DNA of 64,000 nt from Cupriavidus taiwanensis (lineage in GTDB: Bacteria; Pseudomonadota; Gammaproteobacteria; Burkholderiales; Burkholderiaceae). The DNA lies in NCBI RefSeq assembly GCF_900250075.1, contig NZ_LT977070.1, positions 2,708,894 through 2,772,893 on the forward strand, read 5' to 3'. Shown piece by piece: positions 57,861 to 64,000 of this stretch. The notes beneath the pieces are model-generated. The model was given only the letters and a program-made list of their open reading frames with translations. It was not told the origin of the DNA and did no database searches. The stretch's first letter is position 1; each line of letters begins with the position of its first letter. Made by a program: the position numbers and the translations under genes.

Positions 57861-57886
57861 CGGAACACAGTTCCGCAATGCGGAAC
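57861..57886. promoter_or_regulatory. IclR-type operator upstream of gcdH
   Basis: Perfect palindrome GTTCCGCA-A-TGCGGAAC (57870-57886), overlapped on the left by CGGAAC-ACA-GTTCCG (57861-57875): three GGAAC half-sites. TTCCGC/GCGGAA symmetry is typical of IclR sites. It lies just downstream of the -10, a repressing position. Confidence 0.8.
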
Positions 57887-58027
57887 ATCAAGGATCCCGA
57901 AAAAATCCTCCGCACGGATCACCGACCGATCACCAAACCCGTTACGAATGACGGAATCCGCCGGCGCGGACCGTGGCACACCAGCCGCCCGCCCGGCGCT
58001 TCCCCTGCGCTACCGAAGGAGACCTGC

Positions 58028-59221
58028 ATGGCTGCCAACGCCGAATTCCACTGGGCCGACCCCCTGCTGCTGGACCAGCAACTGAGCGCCGACGAGCGCA
58101 TGGTGCGCGACGCCGCCGCGGCGTACTGCCAGGACAAGCTGATGCCGCGCGTGCTGCAGTCGTTCCGCAACGAGAAGACCGACGTCGAGATCTTCCGCGA
58201 GATGGGCGAACTCGGCCTGCTCGGCCCGACCATCCCCGAGCAATACGGCGGCCCGGGCCTGAACTATGTCAGCTACGGGCTGATCGCGCGTGAAGTCGAG
58301 CGCGTCGATTCGGGCTACCGCTCGATGATGAGCGTGCAGTCGTCGCTTGTGATGGTTCCCATCTACGAATTCGGCACCGAGGCGCAGAAGCAGAAGTACC
58401 TGCCCAAGCTGGCCACCGGCGAATGGATCGGCTGCTTCGGCCTGACCGAGCCCAACCATGGCTCCGACCCGGGCTCGATGGTCACCCGCGCCAAGAAGGT
58501 CGACGGCGGCTACGAGCTGACCGGCGCCAAGATGTGGATCACCAACTCGCCGATCGCCGACGTGTTCGTGGTCTGGGCCAAGCTGCAGGGCGATGACGGC
58601 AAGGAAGACATCCGCGGCTTCATCCTGGAAAAGGGCTGGAAGGGTCTGAGCGCCCCGGCCATCCATGGCAAGGTCGGCCTGCGCACCTCGATTACCGGCG
58701 AGATCGTGCTCGACCAGGTGTTCGTGCCGGAAGAGAACATCATGCCGGGCGTGAAGGGCCTGAAGGGTCCGTTCACCTGCCTGAACTCGGCCCGCTACGG
58801 CATCGCCTGGGGCGCGCTGGGCGCCGCCGAATTCTGCTGGCACACCGCGCGCCAGTACACCCTGGACCGCAAGCAGTTCGGCCGCCCGCTGGCCCAGACG
58901 CAGCTGGTGCAGAAGAAGCTGGCCGACATGCAGACCGAGATCACGCTGGGCCTGCAGGGCTGCCTGCGCCTGGGCCGCATGAAGGACGAAGGCACCGCGG
59001 CGGTCGAGATCACCTCGATCATGAAGCGCAACTCGTGCGGCAAGTCGCTCGACATCGCCCGCGTGGCGCGCGACATGCTGGGCGGCAACGGCATCTCGGA
59101 CGAGTTCGGCGTGATCCGCCATGTGGTCAACCTTGAGGTGGTCAACACCTACGAAGGCACGCACGACATCCACGCGCTGATCCTGGGCCGCGCCCAGACC
59201 GGCCTGCAGGCCTTCTTCTGA
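58028..59221 (+). CDS. gcdH: Glutaryl-CoA dehydrogenase
   Basis: 397-aa FAD enzyme oxidising and decarboxylating glutaryl-CoA to crotonyl-CoA, at the end of lysine/tryptophan/aromatic breakdown. Motifs: [40 protein letters not shown] and the catalytic Glu376 in [17 protein letters not shown]. These are typical of GcdH rather than other acyl-CoA dehydrogenases. GAAGGAG lies upstream of ATG 58028. A glutarate CoA-transferase, often linked, is not adjacent; the one at 13714 could serve. Confidence 0.94.
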   Translation: MAANAEFHWADPLLLDQQLSADERMVRDAAAAYCQDKLMPRVLQSFRNEKTDVEIFREMGELGLLGPTIPEQYGGPGLNYVSYGLIAREVERVDSGYRSMMSVQSSLVMVPIYEFGTEAQKQKYLPKLATGEWIGCFGLTEPNHGSDPGSMVTRAKKVDGGYELTGAKMWITNSPIADVFVVWAKLQGDDGKEDIRGFILEKGWKGLSAPAIHGKVGLRTSITGEIVLDQVFVPEENIMPGVKGLKGPFTCLNSARYGIAWGALGAAEFCWHTARQYTLDRKQFGRPLAQTQLVQKKLADMQTEITLGLQGCLRLGRMKDEGTAAVEITSIMKRNSCGKSLDIARVARDMLGGNGISDEFGVIRHVVNLEVVNTYEGTHDIHALILGRAQTGLQAFF

Positions 59222-59230
59222 TCGCAGCAT

Positions 59231-59256
59231 AAAAAAGCCCGGCGATGAAGCCGGGC
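59231..59256 (-). terminator. Intrinsic terminator for the peroxiredoxin gene
   Basis: On the minus strand: GCCCGGC-TTCATC-GCCGGGC followed by T6. The right-hand flank on the plus strand lacks T, so it is directed at leftward transcription, i.e. the peroxiredoxin gene. A separate 13-bp perfect hairpin (59315-59342, ACACGGCCCCGCC arms) abuts the peroxiredoxin stop. Confidence 0.75.
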
Positions 59257-59342
59257 CAAGCACACTACCAAGGAGACGACGAGGCTGCCCCCGTCGATAC
59301 AACAGCTGCCTTGCACACGGCCCCGCCCTGGCGGGGCCGTGT

Positions 59343-59981
<639 letters not shown>

Positions 59982-60257
59982 GTCCTGTTCTCCTGATTTC
60001 ACGGTGGAACCAGAGTAACCGGATTGATATCCAACCCAAACGAATATAAAGTCACTACAAAATCACTCGTAGTCATATAGACATTCTCTGACATTCATCA
60101 CGCCCGCTTTCGTGCATGCTGCCAATACTTGGGCGTCCGACCCCGCAGCAACCCTGCAGCGAACCTCGTTCCGGGTGCGTTGCCTTGAAAGGGCGACGTG
60201 TCGCCACATATGCTAAGTATCAGACCGACAAATGCCGTTAGCCTCGGAGCGTAGAAA

Positions 60258-60584
60258 ATGTCAGAATCCGCACAAACCGAACCAACCGCCCGCAAACAGG
60301 AGAAACTGATGAGCGATGTCAAGACCGTGCTGTCCGACGCCGAGGAACTGCTGAAGCAAGCCGCCTCGACCACCGGGGAAAAGGCCGCCGAACTGCGCGA
60401 GCGTGGCATGGGCCTGCTCAAGCAAGCCAAGGAAAAGGCCCAGGACCTGCAAGACGCCGTCGTAACCAAGAGCAAGGCCGCCGCGCGCGCCACCGACGAC
60501 TACGTGCACGACCACCCGTGGCGCGCCGTGGGCGTGGCGGCCGGCGTGGGCCTGCTGATCGGTCTGCTGCTCAACCGCAAGTAA
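60258..60584 (+). CDS. DUF883 (ElaB/YqjD-like) membrane-anchored ribosome-associated protein
   Basis: 108-aa protein: a long amphipathic, Ala/Lys/Glu-rich coiled coil (ELLKQAASTTGEKAAELRER, AKEKAQDLQDAVV) followed by DDYVHDHPWRAVGVAAGVGLLIGLLLNRK, the DUF883 C-terminal membrane anchor. E. coli homologues ElaB/YqjD tether ribosomes to the membrane in stationary phase. The YqjE-type gene follows after 223 bases that contain two strong hairpins (60627-60649; 60687-60710). ATG 60258 begins the family domain; an internal ATG at 60309 is an alternative. Confidence 0.9.
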   Translation: MSESAQTEPTARKQEKLMSDVKTVLSDAEELLKQAASTTGEKAAELRERGMGLLKQAKEKAQDLQDAVVTKSKAAARATDDYVHDHPWRAVGVAAGVGLLIGLLLNRK

Positions 60585-60686
60585 GCGCTGCAAATCCGGC
60601 GCGGCACGCCAAGGCCGCGCCATCGCGGCAACTCGCCCGGCGGGTTGCCAATGGCCGGGGCGCCCGGTGTGCCGGTAACGCTGTCG

Positions 60687-60710
60687 CGGTTGGCCCGTCA
60701 GGGCCAACCG
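60687..60710 (+). other. Perfect GC hairpin between DUF883 and YqjE-like genes
   Basis: 10-bp arms CGGTTGGCCC / GGGCCAACCG with loop GTCA. A second, 11-bp imperfect hairpin is at 60627-60649 (GGCAACTCGCC / GGCGGGTTGCC). Neither has a T-run. They could be partial terminators or mRNA stabilisers within a yqjD-yqjE-yqjK-like operon. Confidence 0.5.
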
Positions 60711-60807
60711 GTCGTTGCCGACACGACCTGGCGCCGTCATCCGGCCCCGCCAGCTGGACAGGTGCGTACGGCCATGCCGGCGCACCGCTCTTTCACGCCG
60801 GAGCCGC

Positions 60808-61188
60808 ATGAGCGAAGCCACCCCTTCCCCCAAGTTCCTCGACGCCGTGCGCAACCTCGCCGGCTCGCTCGTGGCGATGGTGCAGACGCGCCTGGAGCTC
60901 GCCAGCGTGGAGCTGGCCGAGGAGCGCACGCGCTTGCTGAAGGTCGCCCTGCTGGCATTGTTCGGGCTGGCGTTCTTCGGGCTGGGCCTGGTCACGCTGA
61001 CCGCCCTCATCGCGATCCTGTTCTGGGACACCTACCGCTGGCAGGCCCTGGGCGCGCTGACGGTGCTCTACCTGGTGCTGTGCGCCGTCTGCCTGGCGTA
61101 CGCCCGCAACGTGCTGCGCAACGCGCCGCCGATGCTGGAAGCCACCCTCGCCGAAATCGACAAAGACCGGGAGATCCTGCGCCGATGA
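60808..61188 (+). CDS. YqjE-like (DUF1469, phage-holin superfamily) membrane protein
   Basis: 126-aa protein with an amphipathic N-terminus (FLDAVRNLAGSLVAMVQTRLELASVELAEE) and two membrane helices (LLALFGLAFFGLGLVTLTALIAI, LGALTVLYLVLCAVCLAY). This is the YqjE/DUF1469 pattern, usually beside YqjD/ElaB and YqjK. Role unclear, envelope stress-associated. Its stop overlaps the next gene start (ATGA, 61185-61188). Confidence 0.86.
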   Translation: MSEATPSPKFLDAVRNLAGSLVAMVQTRLELASVELAEERTRLLKVALLALFGLAFFGLGLVTLTALIAILFWDTYRWQALGALTVLYLVLCAVCLAYARNVLRNAPPMLEATLAEIDKDREILRR

Positions 61189-61691
61189 GCACACTCGACC
61201 CTGACGACGCCACGCCCGCACGCGAAGGCGGCGAATACCCGCGCGCGCCCCGGTTCACGCAGGAGGTGCGCCTGCCGCTGGCGGTGCGCAAGGAACTGCT
61301 GCTGACCCGCGCCGCCCTTGAACGCCACGATTGCCGGCAGGCGCTGCACGCGGTGCGCGGCGGCGTGCACCGCCTGGGCACCGTCAGTGCCTGGCTGCCG
61401 CGGATCGCGCGGCCGGGCTCGTGGATGAAGGTGGTCGGGTTGACCAAGGACTACCCGCTGCTCAGCACCGCGGTGACACTGGCGTTGCCGCTGGTCAAGC
61501 GCGTGCCGGTGCTGCGCCTGACCTGGAAGCTGTCCAAGCTGGGCCTGGTCGCCGGCGCGGCCTACTGGGCCTACAACACCTGGCGCGACGCCAAGGGCCA
61601 GGCGGTGCCGCCGGCCAACGTGCCGACGCCGGCCCCGGCCGGCACCCCGCCCGCCGCCGACACCGGCTTCCGCGATCCACTGATCCCCTGA
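61185..61691 (+). CDS. YqjK-position protein, function unknown
   Basis: 168-aa protein, translationally coupled to the YqjE-like gene by a 4-base overlap. The middle (ELLLTRAALERHDCRQALHA) resembles the short basic YqjK helix, and a probable membrane segment (LSTAVTLALPLVKRVPVLRL then LGLVAGAAYWAYNTW) follows. Ends in a Pro/Ala-rich tail. Assigned mainly by gene order; sequence similarity to YqjK is slight. Confidence 0.72.
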   Translation: MSTLDPDDATPAREGGEYPRAPRFTQEVRLPLAVRKELLLTRAALERHDCRQALHAVRGGVHRLGTVSAWLPRIARPGSWMKVVGLTKDYPLLSTAVTLALPLVKRVPVLRLTWKLSKLGLVAGAAYWAYNTWRDAKGQAVPPANVPTPAPAGTPPAADTGFRDPLIP

Positions 61692-61704
61692 CCCTCCTGC
61701 CGGC

Positions 61705-64000
61705 TCACCCGGCCAGCGCCAGCGCCGGCCGCGCGCCGGCTTCGGGGGCGGCCGGCGCGAACGGCACCGGCGGCGCAATGTGATAGCCCTGCGCCAGGTC
61801 CACGCCCAGCTCGCGCAAGCGCGCGAGCATCGCCTCGTTCTCGACGAATTCCGCAATGGTCTGCTTGCCCATGGCGTGGCCGATGCGCTGGATCACCTCG
61901 ACCATCACCAGGTTGACCGGATCGGCCAGCATGTCGCGCACGAAGCTGCCGTCGATCTTCAGGTAAGCGGCGGGCAAGTGCTTGAGGTAGGTGAACGACG
62001 ACATGCCGGCGCCAAAGTCATCCAGCGCGAAGCGGCAGCCAAGCTGCTGCAGCTGCATGATGAACGCCCCGGCCTGCGCCAGGTTGGCAATGGCCGCGGT
62101 CTCGGTGATCTCGAAGCAGACGCGGTCCAGCGCGATGTCGAAGCGCAGCGCCTGCTCGCGCACGAAATCCGGGAACTGGATGTCCGCCAGCGACGCGCCT
62201 GACAGGTTGATCGCGCAGGTCGCGATCTCGGCCTGGCGCCCCGCCAGCGTGGCAAACGCGGTCTCGACCACCCAGCGGTCGATCATCGGCATCAGGTTGT
62301 AGCGCTCGCAGGCCGGCACAAACGCCATCGGCGGCACCAGCCGGCCGCGCTCGTCGACCATGCGCAGCAACAGCTCCACATGGCGCCCCGCCGCCGGCAG
62401 CGTGCCCGGCTGCACCGGCACGATCTCCTGCGAGAACAGGCAGAAGCGTCCGGCGGCCAGCGCCGCGTGCACGCGGCTGACCCACTCCATCTCGCCTTGG
62501 CGCGCCTGCACCACGCTGTCCAGCGGATGGTAGACCTGGACGCGGTTGCGCCCGCCCTCCTTGGCCACGTAGCAGGCCGCGTCGGCCGCGCTCAGCGCCT
62601 CGGCCACGCTGCCGGTGTGCCGGTCCAGCGTGACCAGGCCGATGCTGACCCCGACCGCGAAGGTGCGCTGCCGGTGCGCAAAGCGGAAGCTGGCAATGGC
62701 GTGGCGCAAGCCCTCGGCCACGCGCTCGCCGTCGGCGCTGCCGCACTGCTCGAGCAGCACGCCGAACTCGTCGCCGCCCAGCCGCGCCAGCATGTCGCTG
62801 CGGCGCAGCTGGCCGCGCATGATCTCGGCCATCTGCCGGATCAGCTCGTCGCCGGCGGCGTGGCCGCAGGTATCGTTGACCACCTTGAACTGGTCCAGGT
62901 CCAGGTACATCAAGGTATGCGGGGTGCCTTGCGCGCGCGCACGCTCGATCGCCGCGGCCAGCCGGCGCTCGAACTCGGCGCGGTTGACCAGGCCGGTCAG
63001 CGCGTCATGGCTGGCCTCGTACGCCAGGCGCGCGGCATGCGCGCGTTCCTGGCTGATGTCATGCAGCACCACCACCACGCCGATGGCCAGCGCGGCACGG
63101 TCGCGGATCAGCGCCACCGAGGGCTTGACCGCGAGCGCCTGGCCGGGCTGCCCGGCGTCGTCGCGCCGCACCAGCTGGGCCGAGCGGCTGTGCCAGCGCT
63201 GGCGCAGCGCCAGCGGGACGATATCGGGCAGCGGCGCCAGGCTGTCCTCGTCGCGCAGCACGCAGACCTCGCTCAGCGGCAGGCCCCGGGCCTCGGCTTC
63301 GCGCCATCCGGTAAGGGCTTCGGCAGCGGGGTTGAGCGACTGCACGCGGCCCCACACATCGGCGGTCACCACGGCGTCGCCGATGGCCTGCAGCGTGACC
63401 TGGGCGCGCTCCTTTTCGGCAAACAGCTGGGTCTCGTAGCGCTTGTGCTCGGAAATGTCGGTCAGCGAGCCCGCCATGCGCGCGCGCCGGCGCCCCGCGC
63501 CGCGCACCAGCCGGCCGCGCGCCCGCACCCATAGGTAATCGCCGGCCCGGTTGCGCAGGCGAAATTCGGCGTCGTAGGGCTCGCCGCTGCGCAGGTGGTG
63601 CGCCAGCTTGGCCTCGAACGCCGCCAGCTCGGACGGATGCAGCAGGCCCAGCACGGTTTCGCGCGCATGCGGCAGCTCGTCGGCGCGGTAGCCCAGCATC
63701 TGCGCGCAGCGCGGCGAGAAATACAGCTCGCCGCGGCCAAGATGCCAGTCCCACAGGCCGTCGTTGCTGCCTTCGACCGCGAGCAGCAGCTGCTCTTCAC
63801 TTTGCGCCAGGGCCTCGCGCAACCGGCGCTCGCGCCGCAGCGGCCCGACCGACAGCAAGATCGCCGACATCAGCAGCGCCGCCGCCATCACCGCGCTGCC
63901 GGTGGTGAGCAGCCGCGTGACCCGGCGCGACGCCTGCCCCAAGTGGCCCGAAAAGGCGCGCTCCAGCGGCGTCAGCCGGGCGTCGATCTGCGCGATGTTG
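61705..64000 (-). CDS. Membrane PAS-GGDEF-EAL cyclic-di-GMP protein, C-terminal part (5' end outside window)
   Basis: The frame is open to base 64000, so the N-terminus, probably a periplasmic sensor, lies outside; a TTG at 63942 is not needed as a start. The visible 764 residues hold one membrane helix (VMAAALLMSAILLSVG), two PAS domains (SNDGLWDWHLGRGELYFSPR; VTLQAIGDAVVTADVWGRVQ), a GGDEF domain with intact LGGDEFG and an I-site RRSD five residues before it, and an EAL domain. EAL keeps ELLLR, ETAAI, LDDFGAG and KIDGSFV, so both cyclase and phosphodiesterase sites look competent. It ends 14 bases before the YqjK-like gene stop, convergent. Confidence 0.93.
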   Translation of the reverse strand, partial: NIAQIDARLTPLERAFSGHLGQASRRVTRLLTTGSAVMAAALLMSAILLSVGPLRRERRLREALAQSEEQLLLAVEGSNDGLWDWHLGRGELYFSPRCAQMLGYRADELPHARETVLGLLHPSELAAFEAKLAHHLRSGEPYDAEFRLRNRAGDYLWVRARGRLVRGAGRRRARMAGSLTDISEHKRYETQLFAEKERAQVTLQAIGDAVVTADVWGRVQSLNPAAEALTGWREAEARGLPLSEVCVLRDEDSLAPLPDIVPLALRQRWHSRSAQLVRRDDAGQPGQALAVKPSVALIRDRAALAIGVVVVLHDISQERAHAARLAYEASHDALTGLVNRAEFERRLAAAIERARAQGTPHTLMYLDLDQFKVVNDTCGHAAGDELIRQMAEIMRGQLRRSDMLARLGGDEFGVLLEQCGSADGERVAEGLRHAIASFRFAHRQRTFAVGVSIGLVTLDRHTGSVAEALSAADAACYVAKEGGRNRVQVYHPLDSVVQARQGEMEWVSRVHAALAAGRFCLFSQEIVPVQPGTLPAAGRHVELLLRMVDERGRLVPPMAFVPACERYNLMPMIDRWVVETAFATLAGRQAEIATCAINLSGASLADIQFPDFVREQALRFDIALDRVCFEITETAAIANLAQAGAFIMQLQQLGCRFALDDFGAGMSSFTYLKHLPAAYLKIDGSFVRDMLADPVNLVMVEVIQRIGHAMGKQTIAEFVENEAMLARLRELGVDLAQGYHIAPPVPFAPAAPEAGARPALALAG

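Noticed and set aside
59315..59342. Intrinsic terminator abutting the peroxiredoxin stop
   Set aside because: A 13-bp perfect GC hairpin but no T-run on either side; the T-run-bearing hairpin at 59231-59256 is the better terminator.
60054..60073. OxyR-type site upstream of the peroxiredoxin gene (ACTAC...GTAGT)
   Set aside because: Only 5-bp arms in an AT-rich patch and no match to the spaced ATAG pattern expected of OxyR.

Overview
The window is a GC-rich (about two-thirds G+C), gene-dense bacterial chromosome segment. It most resembles a Cupriavidus/Ralstonia-type betaproteobacterium. Evidence: a kynB-kynU-kynA tryptophan operon with a divergent Lrp-type regulator, several Bug-type (TctC-like) periplasmic receptors, a tctBA pair, many CoA ligases and CoA-transferases, and housekeeping genes (valS, galU, alaS, glnS, pdxH) of proteobacterial type. 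I see no rRNA, tRNA, insertion sequence, prophage or CRISPR array. This looks like core chromosome with catabolic insertions, not a mobile island.

Layout. 1-7.4 kb: the 3' part of valS, galU behind a structured leader, then a leftward run (MFS transporter, class II aldolase, tautomerase, ltaE, NUDIX hydrolase, tusA-like) meeting galU at a bidirectional terminator. 7.4-16.6 kb: a LysR gene divergent from the MFS gene, an nfeD-stomatin pair, alaS, a class III CoA-transferase, a small membrane protein and a Bug receptor. 16.6-20.9 kb: a CPA1-type antiporter divergent from tctB-tctA, with an unusual decamer repeat array between them. 20.9-27 kb: LysR, Bug receptor and gamma-glutamyltransferase-family gene, a PPOX flavoprotein and a CoA-transferase with permuted domain order. 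27-34 kb: glnS and small housekeeping or stress genes (S4 RNA-binding, MAPEG, YceI, yaeQ, FKBP, ChaC, ankyrin). 34-44.2 kb: an acyl-CoA ligase under a palindrome-containing promoter, a thioredoxin-TPR protein, cupin, hemerythrin, tcdA, AsmA, an MFS transporter with a candidate small RNA/leader in front, and pdxH. 44.2-47.4 kb: cfa, a DUF72 gene and msrA.

47.4-53.4 kb is the most interesting stretch. A leftward, translationally coupled set encodes a NicX-like ring-cleaving iron enzyme, an alpha/beta hydrolase, an acyl-CoA-dehydrogenase-fold flavoenzyme lacking the usual catalytic Glu motif, and an acid-CoA ligase. It is divergent from a flavin reductase and a MarR regulator across a perfect palindrome. 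It looks like an undescribed catabolic pathway for a (N-hetero)aromatic acid using CoA thioesters, and it abuts the kynurenine operon (53.4-56.9 kb). The window ends with iclR/gcdH around a clear IclR-type operator, a 1-Cys peroxiredoxin, an ElaB/YqjE/YqjK-like envelope stress set and the 3' part of a PAS-GGDEF-EAL gene.

All product calls are from reading translations and motifs by eye. No database search was run.
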